DNA from: a bacterium | GTDB taxonomy: Bacteria > Bacillota_I > Bacilli_A > RF39 > UBA660 | NCBI GenBank assembly: GCA_029007415.1 | Contig: JAQXHT010000002.1 | Span: 1-9,040 of the forward strand | Length of the DNA stretch: 9,040 nucleotides | Direction of reading: 5' to 3' | In this document: positions 1 through 6,444 of the stretch, one piece after another | How the letters are laid out: every line of letters starts with the position of its first letter | How positions within the stretch are numbered: position 1 is the first letter of the stretch | Notes under the pieces: generated by a model | The model's database searches: none | The model's input: only the letters and a program-made list of their open reading frames with translations | Told to the model about the DNA's origin: nothing | Position numbers and translations under genes: made by a program

Positions 1-1
1 A

Positions 2-118
2 AATACTAAAACATATAATGTGCTATTAAAGGCTACAAATTATGATAGAAATAATAGATATACTTCAATAAATGAATTTGAGGTAGAGTTTAGAAAAAGC
101 TTAGAAGAAAAAAAGTGA
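2..118 (+). CDS. C-terminal end of a truncated gene, probably a Ser/Thr protein kinase domain
   Basis: The reading frame is open from the window edge to a TGA at 116-118 and gives 38 residues. The segment KATNYDRNNRYTSINEF resembles the last helices of eukaryotic-type Ser/Thr kinases. In these a conserved Arg follows a D-P/x-x-x motif (often 'DPxxRYxSxxEF') and buries against the catalytic loop region. No transmembrane or PASTA segment follows, so this would be a kinase ending at its catalytic domain. Only the last ~38 residues are visible and the identification rests on a short motif, so it is tentative. The start and the catalytic residues lie outside the window. Confidence 0.4.
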   Translation, partial: NTKTYNVLLKATNYDRNNRYTSINEFEVEFRKSLEEKK

Positions 119-184
119 ATCACTTATTCCTAATACGCAAACAACCATGATAGTTTCATAACTAGGAAATATTTCTGACAATGA

Positions 185-259
185 AACAAGGATAGAGCAC
201 TTAGCGCTGACACTGATACAACCCATGTGGAAACTATAACTTTTTTAACACATCAATAA
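185..259 (+). pseudogene. Possible remnant of the 3' end of an rlmD (rumA)-type 23S rRNA uracil-C5 methyltransferase
   Basis: Between a TGA at 182-184 and a TAA at 257-259 one frame reads ...DTDTTHVETITFLTHQ. The core T-x-H-V-E-T-[IV]-x-x-L resembles the conserved C-terminal strand of RlmD/RumA methyltransferases ('HTxHVExVxLL'). No other part of that protein is present. The 3' end of rumA is a known integration hot spot for integrative elements in Firmicutes, so a short isolated copy could be an attachment-site footprint or a decayed gene end. The match covers only about 12 residues and may be chance. Confidence 0.2.
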
Positions 260-404
260 TTCTTGCCTTATGTTCAATGGAAGTGCACTACAAAGAGTTA
301 TAACTAGTATTAGAAAATCTGAGCAATCTTTTTATAATTAATCTTTTATTAGATATAGTGTTAAAGGAAAGTATAGTATCATTTTTTTAGTTAATATTAA
401 TTTG

Positions 405-438
405 ATATTGTACAAGAAACAAATGTTTGATACAATAT
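405..438. repeat. Inverted repeat ATATTGTA/TACAATAT over a possible promoter
   Basis: ATATTGTA (405-412) and TACAATAT (431-438) are perfect 8-base inverted repeats separated by 18 bases. With a one-base bulge, CAA and TTG just inside extend the pairing to 11 bp. The left arm includes TTGTAC (408-413, a weak -35) and the right arm includes TACAAT (431-436, a good -10), exactly 17 bases apart. Each arm therefore sits on a promoter element, an arrangement typical of an operator. Transcription would start near 443 and run into the hairpins before the ORF6N gene. Confidence 0.35.
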
Positions 439-490
439 AATTGTATTAATTACTTGGCATGTTAATATGACAATTTAGACGATAAGGTGT

Positions 491-515
491 GTAGTTTTTA
501 GCCAAGAAAAATTAC
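491..515 (+). other. Leader hairpin upstream of the ORF6N gene
   Basis: GTAGTTTTT (491-499) pairs with AAAAATTAC (507-515) as a 9-bp stem with one G-U pair and a 7-base loop. It lies directly before the larger terminator-like hairpin at 527-558. An RNA started near 443 would carry both. No known riboswitch class is recognised. Confidence 0.35.
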
Positions 516-526
516 ATGCATGCTGT

Positions 527-563
527 GGGTATATCTTTTCATAAGAAGAGGTATACCCTTTTT
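527..563 (+). terminator. Intrinsic terminator or attenuator in front of the ORF6N gene
   Basis: GGGTATATCTTTTC (527-540) and GAAGAGGTATACCC (545-558) form a 14-bp stem with two G-U pairs, closed by an ATAA loop and followed at once by TTTTT (559-563). This is a canonical Rho-independent terminator. The coding start of the next gene is at 586 and its Shine-Dalgarno sequence at 569-577, leaving no room for a promoter in between. Any mRNA for that gene must read through this structure, so it is either an attenuator or the end of a short upstream RNA that leaks. Confidence 0.75.
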
Positions 564-585
564 GTATAGGGAGGAAAGTAAAAAT

Positions 586-1440
586 ATGAATGACGTTATA
601 AAAGAAGAAAAAATAGAGAATATGATATATGAAATAAGAGGTAAGCAGGTGATGCTAGATTCTGACCTTGCTAGACTGTATGAATGTTCAAATGGTACAA
701 AAACTATTAATCAAGCTGTAAAAAGACATATTAATAAGTTTCCAGAACGATATATGTTTCAACTAGATAAGGAGGAATATTTAAATTTGAAGTCCCAACT
801 TGGGACTTCAAGTTTAAATAATTATGGTGGCGTTAGAAAATTACCATTTGTATTTACAGAACAAGGTGTTGCTATGCTTGCAACTATATTAAGAACACCA
901 GTTGCAGATATAATGAGTATGCAGATAATAGATGCATTTGTTTATATGAGGAAGTACTTATCAAGTAGTAATAAAGATAGTATGTTAGTTAATCATGAGA
1001 ATAGGATATTAAAATTAGAAGAGTCATTTGATAAGATGTCTTCTAAACAAACATCTATTATTTATGATGGTAAAATATATGATGCTTATAGTATCTTAAT
1101 AGACATATTAAATAGTGCCAAAGAAGAAATTATTATTATAGATAATTATGCTAATAAGGATTTATTAGATATGTTAAGAAGTATTAATAAAAATATTATT
1201 ATCTTATCAAAAAACTTAGATAGTATTTTACTAAAAAAATATAATAATCAGTATAATAATATTTCATTTATAAATAATAATTCCTTACATGATAGATATA
1301 TAATACTTGATAGGAAAGATGTATATGTAAGTGGGATGAGTTTAAAAGATATTGGTAAAAAGTATAGCTATATTTATAAAATAAATGAAGAATTATTTAT
1401 AACTGAATTATTAAAAAGAGTAGATTGTTTTATAAGTTAA
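586..1440 (+). CDS. ORF6N-domain protein with PLD-like C-terminal domain
   Basis: The protein has 284 residues from the ATG at 586, chosen because GGGAGGAAA (569-577) sits at good spacing. An in-frame ATG at 520 lacks a ribosome binding site and would translate the terminator hairpin. Residues ~10-115 form an ORF6N domain, with the family signatures IRGKQVMLDSDLARLY, FPERYMFQL and LPFVFTEQGVAML. This is a DNA-binding module of phage antirepressor-like proteins also found in chromosomal islands. Residues ~160-280 match the C-terminal half often joined to ORF6N: a Y-DAY segment, then a PLD-like HxRx4D motif (H235, R237, D242) and SGMSLKDIGKKY. A lone HKD-type motif need not mean nuclease activity. 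The gene stands alone. Its role is inferred to be regulatory and prophage- or island-related. The domain calls are firm; the biological function is not known. Confidence 0.85.
   Translation: MNDVIKEEKIENMIYEIRGKQVMLDSDLARLYECSNGTKTINQAVKRHINKFPERYMFQLDKEEYLNLKSQLGTSSLNNYGGVRKLPFVFTEQGVAMLATILRTPVADIMSMQIIDAFVYMRKYLSSSNKDSMLVNHENRILKLEESFDKMSSKQTSIIYDGKIYDAYSILIDILNSAKEEIIIIDNYANKDLLDMLRSINKNIIILSKNLDSILLKKYNNQYNNISFINNNSLHDRYIILDRKDVYVSGMSLKDIGKKYSYIYKINEELFITELLKRVDCFIS
778..820. repeat. 43-base near-perfect palindrome inside the ORF6N coding region
   Basis: Bases 778-798 and 800-820 are reverse complements over 21 positions, with one G-T mismatch (786/812), around a single central C at 799. 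The core reads GAAGTCCCAACTTGGGACTTC. It encodes the loop LNLKSQLGTSSLN of the ORF6N domain. In RNA it would fold into a ~20-bp hairpin. In DNA it looks like a dimer binding site, so autoregulation is possible. Confidence 0.9.
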
Positions 1441-1606
1441 AATAAACAAAAAACATATTTATAAATTTTTAGAGAAATATGGTTTTCAATTCTAATGATT
1501 AATTTGCAAAAATAAAGTAGGTACTATTACGTGTTACGATGTAATTATGTTTTATAGTTAATAAAAAAATATTTAGGAAAAAATAGTAAAGTGTAGTAAA
1601 ATAAAT

Positions 1607-2164
1607 ATGAGTAGGGTGATTAAAATTAGATGTAAATGGTGTAACTTAGATAATTCCTTGTATGTTAAATATCACGATGAAGAGTGGGGGCAGCTAAATC
1701 TTGATGATAACTATTTATTTGAAATGTTATTATTAGAATCATTTCAAGCAGGGCTTTCTTGGGAGTGCGTTTTAAATAAAAGAGAAGACTTTAGAAAAGC
1801 CTATGATAATTTTGATTTAGATAAGATATGTAGTTATAGTACTGATAAGATTGATGAATTACTAAATAATAAAGATATTATTAGAAATAAATTAAAAATA
1901 AAAGCTAGTATTAATAATGCTAAAATATTTAAAAGTATTAGGAAAGAGTATGGTAGCTTTAGAAACTATTTGAAAACTTTTACTAATGAAGAAATAATTT
2001 ATGAAATTGATAAAACAACTAATGAATTGTCTGATAATTTCTCTAAAGATTTACAAAATCGAGGGATGAAATTTGTGGGAAGTGTAATTATCTATTCATA
2101 TTTACAAGCGATAGGTATTATCTATTCGCATGATAGAGAATGTTATTTATATAAAAAGAAGTAA
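1607..2164 (+). CDS. tag: DNA-3-methyladenine glycosylase I
   Basis: This enzyme excises 3-methyladenine from alkylated DNA as the first step of base excision repair in the cytoplasm. At 185 residues it is the usual family length. Signatures in order are RCKWC (C9), YHDEEWG (Y22, H23), LLLESFQAGLSW (E44, W52), the IRNKLKIKASINNAK region, NRGMKFVGSVIIYSYLQAIG, and HDREC (H175, C179). C9, H23, H175 and C179 correspond to the zinc site of E. coli Tag (Cys4, His17, His175, Cys179). E44 corresponds to the base-recognition Glu38. The Shine-Dalgarno site before the ATG is weak. The next gene starts 15 bases after the stop, so the two are probably co-transcribed. No clear promoter could be picked out in 1441-1606. 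The C-terminus is short and Lys-rich but no key residue is missing. Confidence 0.95.
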   Translation: MSRVIKIRCKWCNLDNSLYVKYHDEEWGQLNLDDNYLFEMLLLESFQAGLSWECVLNKREDFRKAYDNFDLDKICSYSTDKIDELLNNKDIIRNKLKIKASINNAKIFKSIRKEYGSFRNYLKTFTNEEIIYEIDKTTNELSDNFSKDLQNRGMKFVGSVIIYSYLQAIGIIYSHDRECYLYKKK

Positions 2165-2179
2165 AGAGGTTGTAGTAGT

Positions 2180-2815
2180 ATGAAAGAGAAGTATTTAAAA
2201 TATTTAAATGAAGATATAAAATTTGACAAGACAACAATGATAGGAATATTTAGTTTATTAATAGTAATAACAGGAATATTTGGTTTTCTTTATGAATTTA
2301 TCTTCTATTATTTTAACGGAGGAATGAAAACTTTTTATTGGCGAGGTGGTAATTTTTTACCTTGGATTAATATCTACGCGACAGGTTCAATTATGATTTA
2401 TTTTCTAACTTATAAAGATAGAAAAAAACCATTAAAAGTATTTCTGTTTAGCGTTATTTCTACAGGAATACTTGAATATTTTTCAGGACTTGGTATGTAT
2501 AAAATTGCTGGTAAAAAATGTTGGGATTACAATCAAGAAATATTAAATTTTGGTAATATTGATGGTTTTGTTTGTTTAAGAAGTGTTTTAATCTTTGGCA
2601 TATTTGCTTTATTACTTATGTATATAGTTTTACCACTTTGTTTTTATATAGCAAAGAAATCTAATAAAAAGACATTTGTTACTATTAGTGTTATTCTATG
2701 TTCTATAATTATGATAGATGAATTTTATAACTTATTGATAGCAAGAATCTTTCATCTACCAAGGGCCTATAATGTTTATTCTAAATTAGGTGTTCCATAT
2801 GTTAAATTTAAATAA
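2180..2815 (+). CDS. CmpB-type membrane protein (putative ABC transporter permease family)
   Basis: The protein has 211 residues and about five hydrophobic segments (roughly 18-40, 60-78, 85-105, 134-160 and 168-190), so it is an integral membrane protein. It matches the ABC_trans_CmpB family by GFLYEFIFYYFNGG, then RGGNFLPWINIY, LEYFSGLGMYKIAGKKCWDY, and NIDGFVCLRSVLIFG. Those correspond to the family's 'E-W/Y ... G...P..PIYG', 'EY..G...E...G..WWDY' and 'NL.G.I.L..S..WG' blocks. The family is common in gut Firmicutes and is labelled a permease, but no transported substrate is established and no ATPase gene lies nearby. It follows tag by 15 bases with AAAGAGG as ribosome binding site, which suggests co-transcription rather than a shared function. 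A stem-loop follows the gene. Confidence 0.8.
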   Translation: MKEKYLKYLNEDIKFDKTTMIGIFSLLIVITGIFGFLYEFIFYYFNGGMKTFYWRGGNFLPWINIYATGSIMIYFLTYKDRKKPLKVFLFSVISTGILEYFSGLGMYKIAGKKCWDYNQEILNFGNIDGFVCLRSVLIFGIFALLLMYIVLPLCFYIAKKSNKKTFVTISVILCSIIMIDEFYNLLIARIFHLPRAYNVYSKLGVPYVKFK

Positions 2816-2826
2816 TTTTGGGTATT

Positions 2827-2859
2827 ATTCTTAGTTTCGTGCAAAGAGAAACTAAGAAT
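2827..2859. terminator. Stem-loop after the tag-cmpB pair
   Basis: ATTCTTAGTTTC (2827-2838) and GAAACTAAGAAT (2848-2859) form a perfect 12-bp stem with a 9-base loop. No T-run follows on either strand, so it is a weak or Rho-assisted terminator or an mRNA 3'-end stabiliser rather than a textbook terminator. It separates the tag unit from the DUF362 unit. Confidence 0.5.
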
Positions 2860-2919
2860 GTGAATTAGTATTAACTGTTTTCTAATGTAAAAATATATAT
2901 TAAATTTTAAAAAATAGTT

Positions 2920-2940
2920 TATAATAGAGGTAATAGGAGG
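2920..2940 (+). promoter_or_regulatory. -10 box and Shine-Dalgarno of the DUF362 gene
   Basis: A perfect TATAAT lies at 2920-2925. No good -35 hexamer is found 16-18 bases upstream, where the DNA is simple A/T-rich sequence. AGGAGG at 2935-2940 is 8 bases before the ATG at 2949 and fixes that start. If the -10 is used, the leader would be only about 17 nt. Confidence 0.45.
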
Positions 2941-2948
2941 AAAATAAT

Positions 2949-3836
2949 ATGGAAAAAGCCAAAGTTTATTTTACAAAAAATATCACTAGTGAAGGATTAG
3001 TAAAAATTTATGAAGCCTTAAATAGAGAACTAAAAGGAAGAGTAGCCGTTAAAATATCAACTGGTGAAATGGGAGGTCATAATTATCTTGATCCTAATTT
3101 AATTAAAGATTTAGTTCATAAACTAAATGGAACAATAGTTGAGTGTAACACTGCATATCCTGGTAAGAGAATGAAAACAGAAGACCATTTAGCAACTGCT
3201 AAAGCACATGGATTTTGTGATATAGCAGAAGTTGATATTATGGATAGTGAAGGTAGTGTAGAAATACCTGTTAATTATGAAGGACATTTACAAAATAAAA
3301 ATATAGTAGGAAGTCATATTAATAATTATGATTCAATGTTGATGCTATCACACTTCAAAGGTCATGCCATGGGAGGCTTTGGTGGAGCTTTAAAAAATAT
3401 GAGTATTGGTGTTGCTTCTAGTAACGGAAAAGCTTGGATTCATTCTGTTGGTAGAACAACTTCAATTGCTGAATTATGGAATTATACTGAAGACCAGGAT
3501 GGCTTTTTAGAGAGTATGGCCGAAGCTGATAAAGCTGTTGTTGAACATTTTGGTAGTGATAATATGGCTTATATCAATGTAGCTAACAAAATTTCTATTG
3601 ATTGTGATTGTGACTCTAATCCAAGTAATCCAGAAATGGCTGATATCGGAATTTATGCTAGTTTAGACCCAGTTGCTCTTGATAGATGTTGTTATGATGC
3701 CATTATTAATTCTTTAGATGAAGGAAAAGCTTCACTAATCAAAAGAATGGAAGAAAAACATGCTATTCATATTGTAGAAACAGCCGAAAAACTTGGTATC
3801 GGTACTACTGATTATGAAGTAATTAATATTGACTAA
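2949..3836 (+). CDS. DUF362 domain-containing protein without ferredoxin domain
   Basis: The 295 residues are almost entirely one DUF362 domain. Recognisable blocks are AVKISTGEMGGHNYLDP, VECNTAYPGKR, DSMLMLSHFKGHAMGGFGGALKNMSIG (GGFGG at 142-146), and the Asp/Cys-rich CDCDSNP (219-225) followed by ADIGIYASLDPVALDRCCYD. Many DUF362 proteins continue into a 4Fe-4S ferredoxin region with CxxCxxCxxxC repeats. Here the protein stops before any such region, so it is the stand-alone form. Two Cys in CDCD and two in DRCCYD could serve metal or redox chemistry, but this is inference. No signal peptide is seen, so it should be cytoplasmic. The next gene starts 15 bases downstream and is probably in the same operon. 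The biochemical function of the family is not established. Confidence 0.85.
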   Translation: MEKAKVYFTKNITSEGLVKIYEALNRELKGRVAVKISTGEMGGHNYLDPNLIKDLVHKLNGTIVECNTAYPGKRMKTEDHLATAKAHGFCDIAEVDIMDSEGSVEIPVNYEGHLQNKNIVGSHINNYDSMLMLSHFKGHAMGGFGGALKNMSIGVASSNGKAWIHSVGRTTSIAELWNYTEDQDGFLESMAEADKAVVEHFGSDNMAYINVANKISIDCDCDSNPSNPEMADIGIYASLDPVALDRCCYDAIINSLDEGKASLIKRMEEKHAIHIVETAEKLGIGTTDYEVINID

Positions 3837-3854
3837 TAATTAATTGGAGTAATG

Positions 3855-4901
3855 ATGTATACCATAGTTGATTATTTAAATTATTATAAAGATTTAACAT
3901 TAGAAGAAGCCATCTTTAATAAAATTGATGATTTATTATTTGCCATACTAGTATATCTACCGATAGAATCTTTTAAAGGAGAAATTACTTTTGAAGAATT
4001 CTATCTTTTAGCTAAGAAATATCAACAAGAAAATGTTGGTGTTATGGTTCCTAAAGCTTATGAATTGTTAGAAATTGTAAATAATTCTAAAAGATATAAA
4101 AATTTAAAAATAGCAAACTTTGTTAAAAGAAGAGATAAAGATACGCAGTTTGGTGCTGCTACTTTTATCCTAGATGATAAGAAAATAATTAGTTTTAAAG
4201 GAACAGATGGCTCTTTGATTGGTTGGATTGAAAATATTAGAATATCTTATAAGTATCTAACAACAACTCAGAGCCTTGCAGTTTCTTATCTTAAAGATAA
4301 TATCAAAGAAACAGATAAGAATATCTATGTTACTGGACACTCTAAAGGCGGAAATCTTGCTTTAGTAAGTGTTATGGAACTAGATAATAAATATTTCCAA
4401 AAGATAGTAGCAGTAGATAATTTTGATGGACCCGGTTTAAGATTAAGTGAATATAACTCTTTAAAATATGAAAGAGTATTACCTAAACTTAATAATATTG
4501 TTCCAGCGATGTCTTGTGTTGGTATATTATTAAATAATAGTAACTATCAAGTAGTAGCTAGTAATCTCTTTGCGTTAGAACAACATTATCCAACTTCTTG
4601 GAATGTTTTTGGACAGCTGTTTGTAGAAGCCGAGTTAGCAAAGTCTAGTATTCAGTTACATGAATCTACCACTACTGGTCTTGAAAATTTAAATCAAGAA
4701 AAAATCGAATATGCTTTTGAAACTTTATTTACAAATCTAGGAAAAGAATATACTAAACCAGTAAAAGTTACAATGGAAGATATAAAAAATATCTTAAAGA
4801 ATATGAAAAATATAGATAGGGAAGTCTATAGTTATATGGAAACAATACTAAGTGCTATGTTTAGTGTTTCTTATAAAGATAGCGATTTAGAGGTATTATG
4901 A
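3855..4901 (+). CDS. Mbeg1-like (DUF2974) alpha/beta hydrolase-fold protein
   Basis: Two adjacent ATGs occur at 3852 and 3855. GGAG at 3846-3849 is only 2 bases from the first but 5 from the second, so 3855 (348 residues, starting MYTIVDYL) is preferred. The family pattern is clear: SFKGTDGSLIGWIENIRISY, then the nucleophile elbow GHSKGGN (Ser 163 from this start), then DNFDGPG and the late EQHYPTSWNVF that usually carries the catalytic His. Ser, Asp and His candidates are all present, so it is likely an active serine hydrolase. The substrate is unknown. No signal peptide is seen. Its stop overlaps the start of the membrane-anchored protein downstream (ATGA), indicating translational coupling and perhaps a joint role at the envelope. 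Confidence 0.85.
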   Translation: MYTIVDYLNYYKDLTLEEAIFNKIDDLLFAILVYLPIESFKGEITFEEFYLLAKKYQQENVGVMVPKAYELLEIVNNSKRYKNLKIANFVKRRDKDTQFGAATFILDDKKIISFKGTDGSLIGWIENIRISYKYLTTTQSLAVSYLKDNIKETDKNIYVTGHSKGGNLALVSVMELDNKYFQKIVAVDNFDGPGLRLSEYNSLKYERVLPKLNNIVPAMSCVGILLNNSNYQVVASNLFALEQHYPTSWNVFGQLFVEAELAKSSIQLHESTTTGLENLNQEKIEYAFETLFTNLGKEYTKPVKVTMEDIKNILKNMKNIDREVYSYMETILSAMFSVSYKDSDLEVL

Positions 4902-5638
4902 CAAAGAAAAAGAAAATATTAATCACTGTAGTAGTTATTATTGCTATCTTGATAGTTGTTTTTGCTGTTATAATCGGTCATTTTGTTAAAAGTGATTTAA
5001 CAATGGAAAGTAACTTAACGAAAGAAATAACAGAAATCAATTTATTAATAGAAAATAATAGTAAAGATACTAGTAGTATTGATCAAAGATTAAATACTAT
5101 CAATACTAGTGGCGATTATGTTTTAGTAGAAAAAGCTGCTAAAAGATATTTAAAAGATAAGAAAGAACTATTTACATCTTTATATACTACTTTAGATAAT
5201 ACTGATAAGATAGAAAAAGTCTTAACAATGGAAAATATCAAAGCTGATGCTAAGAACTTTACTAATACAATGACACTTTTAAATACAACTGGGTTAGAAC
5301 TAACTAATCTAAGAGAAAAATATGTTAATTTAACTAGTGAGAAAACTATTCTTAGTTATTTAAATAAAAATTTAAGAGAAGATGATTACTACAAAGAATA
5401 TTATCTTAACGGATTAATGCAAGATATGACTAAGAATGAAGAAGACTTAAAAGCTATTGATGACTTATTAGATACTGTTGTTGATTTAAAAGAAATATTT
5501 AATTTTTTGGTAACAAATCAAAATAATTGGAATATCGAAAATGATAAAATAATATTTAGTAGTGAAGAGCTATATAATACTTATAAACAGTTATTAACTA
5601 GTATAAGTGAAGAAACTAAAACTACTAATAGTATATAA
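4898..5638 (+). CDS. Membrane-anchored helical protein of unknown function
   Basis: The protein has 246 residues. After MTKKKK there is one strongly hydrophobic segment (residues ~7-29), then a long hydrophilic, Asn/Lys/Glu-rich region that looks all-helical with heptad-like Leu/Ile spacing. This predicts an N-terminal anchor with the bulk outside the cell. No lipobox Cys is present, so it is not a lipoprotein. A segment INTSGDYVLVEKAAKRYLKD has the look of small conserved Firmicute proteins of unknown role, but I cannot name a family. It overlaps the hydrolase gene by 4 bases, with AGAGG at 4889-4893 as ribosome binding site. No enzyme motif is visible. A role with the hydrolase is inferred only from coupling. 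Confidence 0.75.
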   Translation: MTKKKKILITVVVIIAILIVVFAVIIGHFVKSDLTMESNLTKEITEINLLIENNSKDTSSIDQRLNTINTSGDYVLVEKAAKRYLKDKKELFTSLYTTLDNTDKIEKVLTMENIKADAKNFTNTMTLLNTTGLELTNLREKYVNLTSEKTILSYLNKNLREDDYYKEYYLNGLMQDMTKNEEDLKAIDDLLDTVVDLKEIFNFLVTNQNNWNIENDKIIFSSEELYNTYKQLLTSISEETKTTNSI

Positions 5639-5650
5639 TTTACAGAAATG

Positions 5651-5680
5651 TTGTCAATTATAAATTATCACTTTTAAAAT
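5651..5680 (+). promoter_or_regulatory. Likely promoter of the HD-domain gene
   Basis: TTGTCA (5651-5656) and TAAAAT (5675-5680) are 18 bases apart and each match the sigma-A consensus at five of six positions. A start near 5687 would give a ~59-nt leader before the ATG at 5746. The 107-base gap before this gene supports an independent unit, though read-through from the DUF362 cluster is possible because no terminator was seen after 5638. Confidence 0.5.
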
Positions 5681-5745
5681 ATTAGAAAATTCTTGCTAGT
5701 ATTAAGTATCTTATGATAATCTTTAAAAGAAAAAGGTGATGCTAG

Positions 5746-6246
5746 ATGGATGAAGAATTTTTAAATATTATTAAAGATATAATTGAAAATGATGAAGTAC
5801 AAAAGATGAGGAACTATCGTCAACATGCTGATACTAGTTGTTATGAACATTGCTATAATGCTTCATATTACTGTTACTCACTTTGTAAAAAATTTAATTT
5901 AGATTATAAATCTTGTGCTAGAGCAACTATGCTTCATGATTTCTATTTATATGACTGGCGAGTAAAAGATAAATCTCATAAATGGCACGCTTTTACCCAT
6001 CCAAAGAAAGCTTTGGATAAATCTCTTTCTATCTTTGATTTAAATGAAACAGAAAAAGATATTATCATAAATCATATGTGGCCGGTAACAATTAAACTAC
6101 CAAAAACAAAAGAAGCTTTAGTATTAACTTTAGTAGATAAATACTGTGCTACTTATGAAACATCTAGCTATTTTTTAAAACAATTAAAAAAGAAACCAAC
6201 CTGGCAATATGCTTACTTAATGCTTTGGTTAGTTATTAGAAAATAA
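5746..6246 (+). CDS. HD-domain phosphohydrolase
   Basis: At 166 residues it is a compact single HD domain. Metal-binding candidates in order are H35 (SCYEHCYNAS), H64-D65 (MLHDFYLYDW), H81 and H85 (HAFTHPKKAL), H110 (IINHMWP) and D131 (DKYCATYE). Together these make the H...HD...H...H...D pattern of HD-fold metal-dependent phosphohydrolases. The longer signatures HDFYLYDWR and NHMWPVT define a Firmicute subfamily of uncharacterised hydrolases. Substrates for HD proteins include nucleotides and phosphomonoesters; nothing here singles one out. AAGGTGATG provides the ribosome binding site. It is cytoplasmic, with no signal sequence. It appears to be a single-gene unit with its own promoter and a strong terminator overlapping its stop. 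Confidence 0.88.
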   Translation: MDEEFLNIIKDIIENDEVQKMRNYRQHADTSCYEHCYNASYYCYSLCKKFNLDYKSCARATMLHDFYLYDWRVKDKSHKWHAFTHPKKALDKSLSIFDLNETEKDIIINHMWPVTIKLPKTKEALVLTLVDKYCATYETSSYFLKQLKKKPTWQYAYLMLWLVIRK

Positions 6247-6283
6247 AGAAGAAATACTTGAATAATAAGCATTTCTTCTTTTT
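6245..6283 (+). terminator. Intrinsic terminator of the HD-domain gene
   Basis: AAAGAAGAAAT (6245-6255) pairs perfectly with ATTTCTTCTTT (6271-6281). Inside, CTT (6257-6259) pairs with AAG (6267-6269) after one mismatch. A T-run (6279-6283) follows. The stem begins at the TAA stop codon. Because its strands are A-rich and T-rich, it could also act in the reverse direction. Confidence 0.85.
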
Positions 6284-6349
6284 AGGTTTGCTACTAATTA
6301 GCATAAATAATATTAATAGTACGGGAAATACTAAAATATTTTTACCTTA

Positions 6350-6378
6350 TTGTTTATAATAATCATTAATAGTATAAT
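6350..6378 (+). promoter_or_regulatory. Promoter of the small hydrophobic peptide mRNA
   Basis: TTGTTT (6350-6355) and a perfect TATAAT (6373-6378) are separated by the optimal 17 bases. The predicted start, 7 bases after the -10, is the GG at 6385. A partial direct copy lies upstream: ATTAATAGTA (6312-6321 and 6365-6374) followed by CGGGAAATACT (6322-6332) or CGGAAATACT (6384-6393). The second copy has 8 extra bases that create the -10. Confidence 0.65.
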
Positions 6379-6411
6379 AGCGACGGAAATACTTAATAAT
6401 TAGAGTGCTTG

Positions 6412-6432
6412 CCTTTCTTCTTTAATGGAAGG
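6412..6432 (+). promoter_or_regulatory. Hairpin masking the Shine-Dalgarno site of the small peptide
   Basis: CCTTTC (6412-6417) pairs with GGAAGG (6427-6432), with one G-U pair and a 9-base loop. An alternative fold pairs GCCT (6411-6414) with AGGC (6433-6436). Both cover the ribosome binding site AAGGAGG (6429-6435), which is otherwise very strong. Translation would be off until the mRNA refolds or is processed, as in known type I toxin mRNAs. Confidence 0.55.
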
Positions 6433-6444
6433 AGGCTTGATATT

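Larger units (their letters stand above)
119..585. other. Gene-free stretch with remnants and leader structures
   Basis: No frame on either strand carries a convincing intact gene over these 467 bases. Short open frames are broken by stops. The stretch contains a possible rlmD 3'-end remnant (185-259), an inverted repeat overlapping a possible promoter (405-438), and two hairpins in front of the ORF6N gene (491-515 and 527-563). The rest, notably 260-400, shows nothing I can name. No tRNA-like or CRISPR-like structure was seen. Confidence 0.6.

Noticed and set aside
260..330. Short plus-strand open frame ending near 342
   Set aside because: About 30 codons without start context or recognisable motif, and with competing open frames in the same stretch.
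520..585. ATG at 520 as start of the ORF6N protein
   Set aside because: It has no Shine-Dalgarno sequence, its 22 extra residues are encoded by the terminator hairpin, and they are not part of the ORF6N domain. The ATG at 586 has GGGAGGAAA at good spacing.
1441..1606. Promoter or terminator between the ORF6N gene and tag
   Set aside because: Several AT-rich -10-like hexamers occur (for example TATAGT at 1553-1558) but none has a matching -35, and the only stems are short. I cannot pick one.
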